Shown piece by piece: positions 43,619 to 52,685 of a DNA stretch of 64,000 bases. Origin of the DNA: Clostridium folliculivorans. GTDB taxonomy: Bacteria > Bacillota > Clostridia > Clostridiales > Clostridiaceae. The notes below the pieces were generated by a model. It had not been told where the DNA came from. It saw nothing but the letters and a program-made list of their open reading frames with translations, and ran no database searches. The stretch spans positions 62,001 to 126,000 of the forward strand of contig NZ_BQXY01000005.1 of NCBI RefSeq assembly GCF_024341905.1, in the 5' to 3' direction. Numbering within the stretch: position 1 is the first letter of the stretch; each line of letters opens with the position of its first letter. Both the position numbers and the translations under genes were made by a program.

Positions 43619-43693
43619 TGGGGTGTCGCCAAGCGGTAAGGTAGCGGACTCTGACTCCGCCAGTCGTAGGTTCGAATCCTACCACCCCAGCCA
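43619..43693 (+). tRNA. tRNA-Gln (CTG anticodon)
   Basis: Acceptor TGGGGTG/CACCCCA, anticodon arm GGACTCTGACTCC, CCA encoded. Very similar to the TTG-reading tRNA-Gln 390 bp upstream, suggesting duplication and anticodon change. Confidence 0.95.
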
Positions 43694-43710
43694 ACTTGTT
43701 TTAAAAAATG

Positions 43711-43740
43711 TTGACAAGTAGTTTGAAATAGATTTATAAT
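43711..43740 (+). promoter_or_regulatory. Promoter of tRNA-Gly(TCC)/tRNA-Lys
   Basis: TTGACA (43711-43716), 18-bp spacer, TATAAT (43735-43740), 18 bp before tRNA-Gly. Confidence 0.75.
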
Positions 43741-43758
43741 ATTTATAGAATTTAATAT

Positions 43759-43832
43759 GCGGGTATCGTATATCGGTAATACTCCAGCCTTCCAAGCTGA
43801 AAAGGTGGGTTCGACTCCCACTACCCGCTCCA
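43759..43832 (+). tRNA. tRNA-Gly (TCC anticodon)
   Basis: Acceptor GCGGGTA/TACCCGC, anticodon loop CTTCCAA, T arm GTGGG-TTCGACT-CCCAC, CCA encoded. Confidence 0.95.
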
Positions 43833-43837
43833 AATAG

Positions 43838-43913
43838 GCACCATTAGCTCAGTTGGTAGAGCACCTGACTCTTAATCAGGGTGCCCTGGGTTCGAGTCCC
43901 TGATGGTGCACCA
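43838..43913 (+). tRNA. tRNA-Lys (CTT anticodon)
   Basis: Acceptor GCACCAT/ATGGTGC, anticodon stem CCTGA/TCAGG with loop CTCTTAA, CCA encoded. Confidence 0.95.
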
Positions 43914-43947
43914 AAAATCGTAATCAAATGATTATGATTTTTTTTGT
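43914..43947 (+). terminator. Terminator of the Gly-Lys tRNA pair
   Basis: AAAATC-TAATCA pairs with TGATTA-GATTTT, followed by eight T. Confidence 0.85.
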
Positions 43948-43970
43948 TTTAAAAGATATTTTATATATAA

Positions 43971-44005
43971 AAAATCTATCTCTGTTAAATAGATAGATTT
44001 TTATT
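43971..44005 (+). terminator. Second hairpin after the tRNA cluster
   Basis: AAATCTATCT / AGATAGATTT with a 9-nt loop and a T-rich tail. No gene ends directly before it, so it is either a backup terminator or a remnant. Confidence 0.55.
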
Positions 44006-44159
44006 TCATAAATTAATGATTTAAAAGAAAAAAATATAAAAATAAATAATGGTTAGTGATTCTTAAGAAGGTTAAAATAAATAAACTATGAATTTATTTA
44101 TAAGTATTATTAGATTACTTAAGTGCAAAATATAATTGAACTATTTTAATATTAGGCAC

Positions 44160-44570
44160 TGTTAAAGCACCATGTTGAAATTAATTGGTTAATCATCCGA
44201 CGCTTTAATGAGCTTACGCAAAGAATTAATATGATTTTGTCATATTTTATGGCTAAAACTGTAAACTCACTACGTTCGAACAGTACAGTTTTTACTCTTT
44301 ATTATCAATACCGTCTGATAAATTTGTTATATCTAAAAATTTAAGCAACGAAAGACGATATCTAAATTAAAAGAGTAAAAAGTGAGAATATGTCGCCTGC
44401 CAGAATTTCTTCACATACGTTCAGAAAAGGCAGATGCGTAAAAAAATCACTAATAAAGATCAATTAGCGATTTTTTAGAACCATTCAATCTGAAAAAATC
44501 ATTTAATTCTAATAGCTCGCTCATATAGCATCTCCTGTATAATCAATCAATTTCAACAATATTATTAAAC
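44160..44570. mobile_element. Relic MITE-like element
   Basis: Starts with GTTAAAGCACCATGTTGAAA and ends with a degraded reverse complement (44545-44570: CAATTTCAAC, TTATTAAAC). It encodes nothing; inside are a 9-bp hairpin (44255-44292) and copy 2 of the structured repeat. Similar end sequences occur at 44595, 58941 and 60984. No transposase or clear target duplication was seen, so the class is uncertain. Confidence 0.45.
44384..44478 (+). repeat. Structured ~95-bp repeat, copy 2
   Basis: Second copy of the element at 43421-43515. Here GTCGCCTGCC can pair with GGCAGATGCG, and AAATCACTAAT pairs with ATTAGCGATTTTTT to give a terminator-like end. Confidence 0.65.
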
Positions 44571-44594
44571 ATAGCCTAATATTAATTTATCTGT

Positions 44595-44617
44595 TGTTAA
44601 AGTACCTTGTTGAAATT
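44595..44617 (+). repeat. Fragment of the MITE-like end sequence
   Basis: GTTAAAGTACCTTGTTGAAAT matches the left end of the relic at 44160 with two changes. It lies just upstream of the 117-residue gene. Confidence 0.5.
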
Positions 44618-44649
44618 TGTGTCAAAAAGTTTTTAAGGAGGTAATAATT

Positions 44650-45003
44650 ATGAATGATGGAAGAAAACAAGAAGTAGAAAATAGAATAAATCAAATAGTA
44701 GATACTGTTGAGAAGTATACAAGGACAGAAAGACATATAGAGCAAAATCAAGATATAATATCCTCTGAGCAAATGAAACATGCTGAAGAAATACAAAATG
44801 CAAGAAAAAGAGAAATAGACACTCTAAAAGACAAGATTGTATATGGTGATAATTATAAAGAAGATGAGCAGGAAAATATAATCGATAATATGATAAATGC
44901 GGCAGGATACATAAAGAATAATGGACAAAATATGTCAACAGAAGAACTCAAGAATATCAAGGATAAACAAGCTAATAGAAAAGATCAACTAGAAACCTTT
45001 TAA
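44650..45003 (+). CDS. Hypothetical 117-residue charged helical protein
   Basis: Not recognised. Highly charged, rich in Glu, Lys, Asn and Gln, predicted almost fully helical, no Cys and no membrane segment; it may be coiled-coil. A near-perfect AAGGAGGTAAT stands before the ATG at 44650. It is followed by repeat copy C, which would also act as its terminator. High expression, perhaps late in growth, would fit the strong ribosome site but is not shown. Confidence 0.7.
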   Translation: MNDGRKQEVENRINQIVDTVEKYTRTERHIEQNQDIISSEQMKHAEEIQNARKREIDTLKDKIVYGDNYKEDEQENIIDNMINAAGYIKNNGQNMSTEELKNIKDKQANRKDQLETF

Positions 45004-45020
45004 TTTCAGTCGAATTTAAA

Positions 45021-45104
45021 GATGTACCACTTCGTAGTCAAGTTAATTCGTAAGGTTTTTAAACCAATACGACTTTAACTAATTAACTACAAAGTGGTAT
45101 TTTT
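45021..45104 (+). repeat. Palindromic element copy C, doubling as terminator
   Basis: Begins GATGTACCACTTCGTAG like copies D and E, but the other arm closes as CTACAAAGTGGTATTTTT and the inside differs (AAGTTAAT / ATTAACT). The T-run makes it a good terminator for the gene before it. Confidence 0.65.
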
Positions 45105-45203
45105 GCGTACAGAAAAAGTTATAATTACATAATATGGAATTTTGCATAAAAAATATTTAAATAATTCATATGAATTCACAAATGAATTATTAATATGAAC
45201 ATG

Positions 45204-45255
45204 TATAATATAATTACAGTGCAAACGATTTCGCATATACATGCAATCGATTGCA
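45204..45255 (+). promoter_or_regulatory. Amylase promoter with two LacI-family-type operators
   Basis: The -10 is TATAAT at 45204-45209, with a poor -35. Just downstream are GCAAACGATTTCGC (45221-45234) and the perfect palindrome TGCAATCGATTGCA (45242-45255), whose centres are 21 bp apart. Both resemble MalR/CcpA (cre) sites with a central CG and would block transcription at about +5 to +40. Confidence 0.7.
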
Positions 45256-45277
45256 CAAAAGTATGAGGGGGATGAAT

Positions 45278-48200
45278 ATGAGAAAAAAGTATTACAAAGC
45301 TCTGAGTTTATTCGCTTGCCTAACATTATTTATTACTTTATTTAGTAATATTTATGTGAAGCCGGTTATGGCAGAAGATGAAGTGATTTTACAAGCTGAT
45401 GCCATGGCAACCATTGTGGGAGATTTCTTTGCTGAGAAATCAGATCAGTGGAATCCATCTAATTTGAAAGGTCTTATGAAAGAATATAAAAATGGTATAT
45501 ATGAAACTTCATTAGACCTAAAAGCAGGAAGTTATGAATATAAAGTTGCCATGAACAAATCTTTTGATGAGAATTATGGCAAAGACGGAGTTAAGAGTGG
45601 TGACAATATAAAACTAAAGTTAGACAGTGATACAAAGGTATATTTTAGATTAGATTATAAACAGAAGAAAGTATACGATTCTATAAATAATGCAGATCAA
45701 TTTAAAACAAAAGCTATACTAGCAGGTAACATAGACAATCTACTAGAGGGTGGCAAGTCTTGGAATCCTGGAGATGATAATTTCAAACTTGATTATATCG
45801 GTGGGGGAGTCTATAGTAAAACTTTTGCAATAAAAGATTCTGCTAAAACAAATGATTACGAACTTCAATATAAAGTTGCTTTTAATGGTGCATGGAGTAA
45901 TGGAGAAGTTGGAGCTGATGTAAAGGTAATTATACCTAAAGGGACTAATAAAATAACTATTTTTGCAGATTATTTACAAGGATATGCAAGCAATGATATA
46001 GCTGTGCCAGAATATTTAAAAAGTCCGTCATTGATTGGAACCATAAGACAAGGTGGACAATCTATTGATTGGAAGACTGATGAAAAGGGTTGGGAGTTAT
46101 CACCGTTAAGTAATACAGGATTGTTTATATACTCAGGATATTTTGTAAGTGGTGGTGATTTTGAGTATAAGATACTTGATAACTATTCTTGGGATGATGG
46201 AGGTGTTCCAGCAGGCCCAAATATAAAAATAACGATACCAAGTGGGGGGAAACAAGTAGTTTTTGTTGTTGATGAAAAGAATAAAACTGCTTATGATTCT
46301 ATAAATAACTACGGCAAGATAGCTGAACTACTAGGACTTAAAAGTGTTCCTAAACCACCAGTAGAGTTAAGTGGGCCAGTTCTAAATGACAATGGTTCTG
46401 TTAAATTCTTATATAAAGATTCAAACGCTAAGGAAGTGTATTTGGCTGGAGATATAACTAATTGGCAAAACAATAAGATAAAGATGGTTAAAGATGCTGA
46501 TGGTATATGGTCAACTTCGGTTAGAGTTGGTGATGCTGCAAGAGATATCCAATATAAATTTATAGTTGATGGTAATTGGATAGTAGATCCATCAGTGAAG
46601 GATGAAAAAGATGGTAACTCTATATATAAGTTTACAGGTTTCGCAGGGAGACAAGTAGTTATAGCTGGTACTATTCAAACAGCTGCAGGAGAATCTGCAT
46701 GGACTCCTGGTTCAGCTAAGACTTCAATGGAGTACTCAGGAAATGGAAAGTATAAGCTTACTTTAAAAGATGTTCCATCTGGAAGCTATGAGTATAAGGT
46801 AGCTATGGGAAGTTGGACTGAAAATTATGGACAGAAGGCTGTAAAAGATGGGGCTAATATCCCACTTGTTGTTTCAAAGGCCGGAGAGGTTACATTCTAT
46901 TATAATGATGATAGCCACTTTGTGGTTGATTCAACAAATTACACAATGGTAGATGCTTTTATAACTGGTCCGGAACTTTCTGAAAAGGTTAAGCTTGAGG
47001 ATAATGATTATAAGGGAATTTATTCAGCTGAACTAAACTTGAAAAAAGGTATCCATGATAAATTAGTGATAGAATGTGGTGATAAAACTTATAAAGTTAA
47101 TCCTATAGAACTTTCAGAAGATAAGCTAGTATCAATAAACTTTGATCCGATAACTGAGACAATTTTTAATGATGCTGCTACAGTTAAAATTAATGAAAAC
47201 GAAGTTTCATTTGACTCTAAAAGTTCTAATTATAAATTACCATTTGGTGCGGCAAAAGAAGGAGAAGAATTAACCTTTAATTTAAAGGCTGCCAAAGATG
47301 ATTTAACTGAAGCAAAGATAATTGTAAAAGGTCCAGAAGGAATCAATAAATATGAGATGAGCAAGAACGGTACCTTTGATGATAGTCATGATAAATGGAC
47401 TGCTAAGTTTACACTTAATACTATAGGACAATATACCTATTATTTTGTTATATCTAATGGATCAGATGTAAAAACCTATAGTGACGATGATGGATACTTT
47501 GGAACAGGTAAGACTGGAGATTTATCATCGGTATTGGAGTATGGCTTAAATATTTATAAGAAAGATTTTAAGACTCCAGATTGGATGAAAAATGGGGTTG
47601 TATATCAGATTTTCCCTGATAGATTTTTTGATGGAGACACTGATAATGATTTCTTGCAAAAGCTTTCAAGAGGGATGACTCCATATGAATTCTACACAAA
47701 CTGGTATAGCATAACTGAAGATCCTGAACTTGAATATTTAAAAGATAAAGATGGAAATGTGTTAAAAGATGAAAATGGAAATCCAAAGATAAACCCTGAT
47801 TATAAGGGAACTATAGGTGATGGCAACTGGAGTAATGAAATGTACGGTGGAGACCTTAAAGGGGTAGAAAAGAAACTTGATTATCTTAAGGCTCTTGGGG
47901 TTAATATACTTTATTTTAATCCTGTTGGACAATCAATTTCCAGTCATAGATATGATACTACCGACTACTCAAAGGTAGATCCATTGCTAGGAAACATGCA
48001 AGACTTTGCAAACCTTACAAAAGCAGCTAGTGAAAGAGGCATGCACATAATACTTGATGGAGTATTCAACCATGTATCTGATGATTCGGTGTACTTTGAT
48101 AGGTATGATAAATATATGGCTAAGAATAAACCAATAGGAGCATATCAATATTGGTCAAGAGTATATGACCTTATGAATTTACAGAATCTAAGTCAGCAAG

Positions 48201-50284
48201 ATGCAGAGAAGCAGGTGACTACTGATTTGGCCTCAAAGGGAATAACAGATTTACACTACAAAGATTGGTTCAAAGTTGAGAATAAAAAGGTAGATTCTGG
48301 TCTTGCAACTGAACATTACAGTTACGAAGGCTGGTGGGGATATGATTCGATGCCGGTTATACAAGCCTTAAATGGATCAGAATATCAAGTCAAATCATGG
48401 GCAAATGAAATAATTGATGGACAAGATGCCATATCTAGATTGTGGCTAAGACAAGGTTCAAACGGTTGGAGGCTAGATGTTGCAAATGAAGTTTCAGATG
48501 AAACCTGGAGAAACTTCAGAGGTGCAGTAAAGTCTGAAGGTGACAATGTTATAATAGGAGAAATCTGGACTGATGCATCAAGATATATTCTTGGTGATAT
48601 GTATGATTCAGTAATGAATTATAGATTTAGAGGTGCAGTACTTGATTTTGCAAAAGGAACTAAGGATGATAATAAAACAGTGACTTCAGCAACAGATTCG
48701 GTAAAAGAATTAGAAAAGATGAGAGAACAATATCCAAAGGAAGCTTTTGAAGCTATGCTTAATTTGGTTGACTCTCATGATACTCAAAGAGTGTTATCTG
48801 CATTAGACGGTTGGCAAAAAAGTCAAAGAGGAATTGCAGGAGATGCGTCTGAATTAGCCAAACAGAAGCTAAGATTAGTACCTTTCTTACAAATGACTTA
48901 TCCAGGAGCACCATGTATTTATTATGGTGATGAGGCAGGAATGGTTGGTGCTGATGACCCAGACAATAGAAGAGGTATGATTTGGGGAAAAGGTGATAAG
49001 GATATTGTAGAATGGTATGCTACTTTAGCAAATATAAGAAATGCTTATAGTGTTCTTAGAACTGGAGATATAAATTCTATTGATGTAGACAAAGATAATT
49101 TAAATGATGTAATAGCATTTTCTAGAACTAATGAAGAGAACAAAGCATTAGTAGTTGCAAATAGAAAGACAACTGCAGTAGAAATGACATTAGAAGCTAA
49201 AGGGATAAGTGATGGGACTAAGCTAACCAATATACTCAACAAAAATGAAAGTTATGTAGTAGAGAATGGAAAGGTGACAGTTAAAGTTCCAGCAGTTGGT
49301 GGAGTAATACTTGTAGATAAAGTTAAGGATATAACAATAAACACAGATGCATTAAAAGATGCTTATGATCCAAGCTTTATAGTAAAGGAAACTAAGGCTC
49401 CTATAAGTGATAAAGATGTTATAGCAGAAATAGCTAAAGAAGCTAATGCTGGTAAAGAAGTGGTTGTTTCAAACCAGGTTGAGGAAGTAGCTAGAGCTGT
49501 ATTTAGTGCGGCTGCAAAGAATAATGTTAAAGCAGTAATACAAAGGGGAGACACAACAATAACTATTGAAGACTCAAGTAAGCTTTACGATATTCTTACT
49601 AGTTCTGGACTTACAGGTCTGATATTTAGAACTTATGATGCTATAGAGAACCAAGATGCTTTGAAGAGTATAAAAGAAAAGTATTCTCCAAAGTTAGCTT
49701 TTGAATTAAGAATGGACAATAATCTTCCAGATGGTAAGTTCGGAGCCGATGTAAATGTAAAACAAAAGATAGACAGTAAGTATAATGATAAAGATTTATA
49801 TGTTTATTATATTGATAAGACTGGTTCATTAAATCTTATTAGTAAGAGTACTGTTAAAGATGGGTATATTTCTTTTGTGACTACACATTGTAGTGACTAT
49901 CTAATTACAGATAAAAAGCTTGAAAGCACAAATACTGGCAATAATGGTGGAAATACAGGAAATAACAACAGCGGAAGTAACAACAATAACAGTAATAGCA
50001 ATGGAAATAGTAACAATAATAACAGTAATAATAATGGAAATAGTAACAGTGGCAATACTGGAAGTGGCAGTTCATCAAATAATGGACAGAATAATAATAG
50101 CTCAACAAGTAATGGTGTAACTACTAACACAGGAAATAATAGCAGTGCGGCAAATGGAACTGGAGTGAGTAAAATAGCTAAACTTGGAGGTATATCAACT
50201 ATAACAATATTATTATTTGCCACTGTATTTATTGTAGCAGGAGCATTATTAGTAACAAAAAGAAAAAAGCCGTTGAATAAGTAG
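45278..50284 (+). CDS. Surface-anchored multidomain GH13 amylase/pullulanase
   Basis: 1668-residue secreted starch-degrading enzyme. Signal peptide (1-32); X25-type starch-binding modules at ~41-137, ~145-240, ~245-345 and ~457-560, each with a YEYKVA-like strand and a YDSIN-like end; a CBM48-like domain at ~367-455; a CBM34-like domain at ~634-750; GH13 barrel from ~768. Catalytic residues are Asp1067 (GWRLDVANE), Glu1095 (IIGEIW) and Asp1168 (DSHDTQR). After a C-terminal domain come a ~75-residue Asn/Gly/Ser linker (~1548-1626), a membrane helix and KRKK. IAKLGG stands where an LPxTG sorting motif would be. Alpha-1,4 or alpha-1,6 preference is undecided. Start at 45278 behind GAGGGGG. Confidence 0.92.
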   Translation: MRKKYYKALSLFACLTLFITLFSNIYVKPVMAEDEVILQADAMATIVGDFFAEKSDQWNPSNLKGLMKEYKNGIYETSLDLKAGSYEYKVAMNKSFDENYGKDGVKSGDNIKLKLDSDTKVYFRLDYKQKKVYDSINNADQFKTKAILAGNIDNLLEGGKSWNPGDDNFKLDYIGGGVYSKTFAIKDSAKTNDYELQYKVAFNGAWSNGEVGADVKVIIPKGTNKITIFADYLQGYASNDIAVPEYLKSPSLIGTIRQGGQSIDWKTDEKGWELSPLSNTGLFIYSGYFVSGGDFEYKILDNYSWDDGGVPAGPNIKITIPSGGKQVVFVVDEKNKTAYDSINNYGKIAELLGLKSVPKPPVELSGPVLNDNGSVKFLYKDSNAKEVYLAGDITNWQNNKIKMVKDADGIWSTSVRVGDAARDIQYKFIVDGNWIVDPSVKDEKDGNSIYKFTGFAGRQVVIAGTIQTAAGESAWTPGSAKTSMEYSGNGKYKLTLKDVPSGSYEYKVAMGSWTENYGQKAVKDGANIPLVVSKAGEVTFYYNDDSHFVVDSTNYTMVDAFITGPELSEKVKLEDNDYKGIYSAELNLKKGIHDKLVIECGDKTYKVNPIELSEDKLVSINFDPITETIFNDAATVKINENEVSFDSKSSNYKLPFGAAKEGEELTFNLKAAKDDLTEAKIIVKGPEGINKYEMSKNGTFDDSHDKWTAKFTLNTIGQYTYYFVISNGSDVKTYSDDDGYFGTGKTGDLSSVLEYGLNIYKKDFKTPDWMKNGVVYQIFPDRFFDGDTDNDFLQKLSRGMTPYEFYTNWYSITEDPELEYLKDKDGNVLKDENGNPKINPDYKGTIGDGNWSNEMYGGDLKGVEKKLDYLKALGVNILYFNPVGQSISSHRYDTTDYSKVDPLLGNMQDFANLTKAASERGMHIILDGVFNHVSDDSVYFDRYDKYMAKNKPIGAYQYWSRVYDLMNLQNLSQQDAEKQVTTDLASKGITDLHYKDWFKVENKKVDSGLATEHYSYEGWWGYDSMPVIQALNGSEYQVKSWANEIIDGQDAISRLWLRQGSNGWRLDVANEVSDETWRNFRGAVKSEGDNVIIGEIWTDASRYILGDMYDSVMNYRFRGAVLDFAKGTKDDNKTVTSATDSVKELEKMREQYPKEAFEAMLNLVDSHDTQRVLSALDGWQKSQRGIAGDASELAKQKLRLVPFLQMTYPGAPCIYYGDEAGMVGADDPDNRRGMIWGKGDKDIVEWYATLANIRNAYSVLRTGDINSIDVDKDNLNDVIAFSRTNEENKALVVANRKTTAVEMTLEAKGISDGTKLTNILNKNESYVVENGKVTVKVPAVGGVILVDKVKDITINTDALKDAYDPSFIVKETKAPISDKDVIAEIAKEANAGKEVVVSNQVEEVARAVFSAAAKNNVKAVIQRGDTTITIEDSSKLYDILTSSGLTGLIFRTYDAIENQDALKSIKEKYSPKLAFELRMDNNLPDGKFGADVNVKQKIDSKYNDKDLYVYYIDKTGSLNLISKSTVKDGYISFVTTHCSDYLITDKKLESTNTGNNGGNTGNNNSGSNNNNSNSNGNSNNNNSNNNGNSNSGNTGSGSSSNNGQNNNSSTSNGVTTNTGNNSSAANGTGVSKIAKLGGISTITILLFATVFIVAGALLVTKRKKPLNK

Positions 50285-50311
50285 CTCGCATGAGTTAAAA
50301 TTACATTATCA

Positions 50312-50358
50312 ATAAAGTTAAGGGGGCGTGTCATAAAGGCAGGCCCTCTTAACTTTAT
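50312..50358 (+). terminator. Terminator of the amylase gene
   Basis: ATAAAGTTAAGGGGGC pairs with GCCCTCTTAACTTTAT (one mismatch) around a ~15-nt loop. Confidence 0.75.
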
Positions 50359-50504
50359 ATAGATAGACAGTAAAGTTAAGATTGCTGGGATGATAAATTT
50401 AAATCGTGTAATTCCTTAAAATATTGATTTATTGTTAAAGAATCTGGAGCATTAATTTTAAAAGTAATCATTTTAGATATTTATTACGACTTTTGGAGGT
50501 ATTT

Positions 50505-51539
50505 ATGTTCAACAACAAGATAACTAGACTTAAATTAATATCTTTAATAATAATCATGCAGGTAATTGTAATATTTATATGTTATTATTGTCTAAACATT
50601 AGGGAGAGCTTTAAATACAGCATAATATTATTTTGTAGTATATTAGTAGGGGTAACAATTATATTATTTATAGCGTACAATTTAAAAAGTAATGAAATAA
50701 AGAAACTTGAAAATATAATAACTGAACATGAAGATACAATAAATAAATTGATAGTTTATAAGAAAACAGAAGAAGAGCAGTTTGAACTATTATCAGATGT
50801 GTCGCATGAGTTGAGAACGCCGCTTACATCTATCATAGGATTTGCAAAGATAATAAATAGAAGACTTAATAAAGTGATAATTCCATATATAACAAATGAA
50901 AATAAAGATGAACAAAGTGATAAAAGTGAAGTTGGTAAAGCGATTTTAGGTATTAATAAGATAAGCGAAAATATAGAAATTATAATATCGGAAAGTGAGA
51001 GATTGACTTCACTTATAAATAATTTACTGGATTTTTCAAAGCTTAGGTCAGATAAAATTGATTGGAAAGTAGAAAAGACTGATTTGAGAGAGATAATAAG
51101 TAAAGGTATACTAATATCTTATTCTCTTTTAGACAATAAGGATTTAGAACTTAATGATGAAATTGATGAAAATATTCCTTTTGTATATGTGGATAAAAAT
51201 AAAATTCTACAAGTTATAATTAATCTAATATCTAATGCAATTAAGTTTACTGAAAGAGGAAAGATAATTTGTAGAGCACAAATGTATAATAAAAATGAAG
51301 TTCTTATAAGCGTTGAAGATACAGGAGCAGGTATACCAGAGCAGTATTATGCAAAGATTTTTAGAAGGTTTGAGCAGATTCCAAACGATTCTACAAAGTC
51401 TCAGGGATCAGGTCTTGGGCTAGTTATATGCAAGGCAATTATTGAAAAACATGGGGGAAGTATTTGGCTGGAGAGTGAGGTAAATAAAGGGAGTACTTTT
51501 TATTTTACTATACCTGTAAATCAGACAGAAGGTGAATGA
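50505..51539 (+). CDS. Membrane histidine kinase with minimal sensor
   Basis: 344 residues: two TM helices (~10-30 and ~36-59) with almost no external loop, a coiled-coil, HisKA with SDVSHELRTPLTS (His101), a lengthened dimerisation hairpin carrying an extra charged segment (~115-150), and HATPase boxes DTGAGI and GSGLGLVI. Kinases of this shape usually sense within the membrane or through a partner. GGAGG precedes the ATG at 50505. The receiver gene starts 1 bp after its stop. Confidence 0.92.
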   Translation: MFNNKITRLKLISLIIIMQVIVIFICYYCLNIRESFKYSIILFCSILVGVTIILFIAYNLKSNEIKKLENIITEHEDTINKLIVYKKTEEEQFELLSDVSHELRTPLTSIIGFAKIINRRLNKVIIPYITNENKDEQSDKSEVGKAILGINKISENIEIIISESERLTSLINNLLDFSKLRSDKIDWKVEKTDLREIISKGILISYSLLDNKDLELNDEIDENIPFVYVDKNKILQVIINLISNAIKFTERGKIICRAQMYNKNEVLISVEDTGAGIPEQYYAKIFRRFEQIPNDSTKSQGSGLGLVICKAIIEKHGGSIWLESEVNKGSTFYFTIPVNQTEGE

Positions 51540-51540
51540 T

Positions 51541-51918
51541 ATGAAAAAGTTAATGATAGTAGATGATGATAATAATATAAGGTTATTAATAAAACAGACT
51601 CTTGAAGAGTTAGAGGATATTGAGATTAGTGAAGCAAATAATGCAGAGGATGCTCTATATATGGTACAGCAAATTAAACCAGATTTAATTTTATTGGATG
51701 TTAATTTACCTAATATGAATGGGTATCAATTCGTTGAAAAGATTAAGCAATCTCCAGAACTAGAAAATATTAAGATATTTATGATAACGGCAAAAGCACA
51801 AGAAAAGGAAATAAATAGAGGTATAGGACTCGGGGCAAATTTGTACATAACAAAGCCTTTTGATCCAGAGTATTTGCTTATAAATACCTGTGAATATTTA
51901 AATATAAATATAGAATAA
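51541..51918 (+). CDS. Stand-alone receiver-domain protein
   Basis: 125 residues, CheY-like: Asp53 in LLLDVNLPNMNGYQF, acidic pocket IVDDDNN, Thr in MITAKAQ and Lys in ITKPFDP. No output domain, so it must act by binding a protein or by phosphotransfer. It forms an operon with the kinase at 50505. GAAGGTGA precedes the ATG at 51541. The target is not apparent in the window. Confidence 0.93.
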   Translation: MKKLMIVDDDNNIRLLIKQTLEELEDIEISEANNAEDALYMVQQIKPDLILLDVNLPNMNGYQFVEKIKQSPELENIKIFMITAKAQEKEINRGIGLGANLYITKPFDPEYLLINTCEYLNINIE

Positions 51919-51920
51919 AG

Positions 51921-51974
51921 ATAAATCACCTAACTAGCAGTCTTATAAAATAAGCTGTTAGTTAGGTGATTTAT
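51921..51974. terminator. Bidirectional terminator
   Basis: ATAAATCACCTAACTA (with inner CAG/CTG) pairs with TAGTTAGGTGATTTAT between the convergent receiver and ispF genes. Confidence 0.85.
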
Positions 51975-51982
51975 TATTTAAA

Positions 51983-52450
51983 TTAATCTATTAAACATAT
52001 TGCTTGTGCAGATATACCTTGCCCATTACCTGTGAAGCCTAAACCTTCTTCAGTAGTTGCTTTTACATTAATTTGGTCTATAGAAATACCTAAAGCAGAT
52101 GAAATATTTAATCTCATCTCATATATAAAAGGAGCAAGCTTAGGCCTTTGAGCAATAACAGTGGAGTCTATATTAACTATTTTATAGTTATGGTCTAATA
52201 AAAATTTGTTTACTTCTGAAAGTAATTTTATACTAGACGCTCCTTTAAACTTGTCATCAGTATCAGGAAAGTGCTTTCCAATATCACCTAATGAAGCTGC
52301 TCCTAGTAGTGCATCCATAATAGCATGAAGCAGTACATCAGCATCTGAGTGTCCTAATAGACCAAGGTGAAATGGAATTTTTACCCCTCCCATTATAAGG
52401 TCTCTTCCTTCTACAAGCTTATGAACATCGTATCCCATGCCTATTCTCAT
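51983..52450 (-). CDS. ispF: 2-C-methyl-D-erythritol 2,4-cyclodiphosphate synthase
   Basis: 155 residues, fifth enzyme of the MEP isoprenoid pathway. Zinc ligands are in MGYDVHKL (Asp, His) and the [14 protein letters not shown] block; the C-terminal [21 protein letters not shown] is diagnostic. The ATG at 52450 with GAGGTG is chosen; an in-frame GTG three codons upstream overlaps that site. Monocistronic; no ispD is next to it, unlike in many Firmicutes. Confidence 0.97.
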   Translation of the reverse strand: MRIGMGYDVHKLVEGRDLIMGGVKIPFHLGLLGHSDADVLLHAIMDALLGAASLGDIGKHFPDTDDKFKGASSIKLLSEVNKFLLDHNYKIVNIDSTVIAQRPKLAPFIYEMRLNISSALGISIDQINVKATTEEGLGFTGNGQGISAQAICLID

Positions 52451-52685
52451 GTTTATCACCTCAAAATTATATTTAAGTAGTATTCTACCATAAAAATATT
52501 CTTAAGGTAATATAAAGACTTCAGACTTTTATAAGTAACACTTGAAGAATGCAAATTAGGAATTAAATTTTTTGAGTTAGTTTCGTAGTGGAAAATATAA
52601 AAAATATATTAAGTTATATAGTATGTGAAGCCGTAAAAACAATAATATTATAAACAAGAGCTTTACAAACGTTTACAAAGACCCG

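Noticed and set aside
43561..43833. Minus-strand open frame across the tRNA-Gln and tRNA-Gly genes
   Set aside because: It is antisense to two clear tRNAs; such frames are a well-known artefact and there is no ribosome site.
43421..44478. CRISPR array
   Set aside because: Only two copies almost 1 kb apart, inexact, with tRNA genes between; no regular spacers or cas genes.
44160..44570. Intact insertion sequence
   Set aside because: No open frame of useful length; ends are degraded. Kept only as a relic.
49897..50334. Leu-rich minus-strand frame and two other frames over the end of the amylase gene
   Set aside because: They mirror the Asn/Gly/Ser repeat linker of the amylase; biased composition, no ribosome site.
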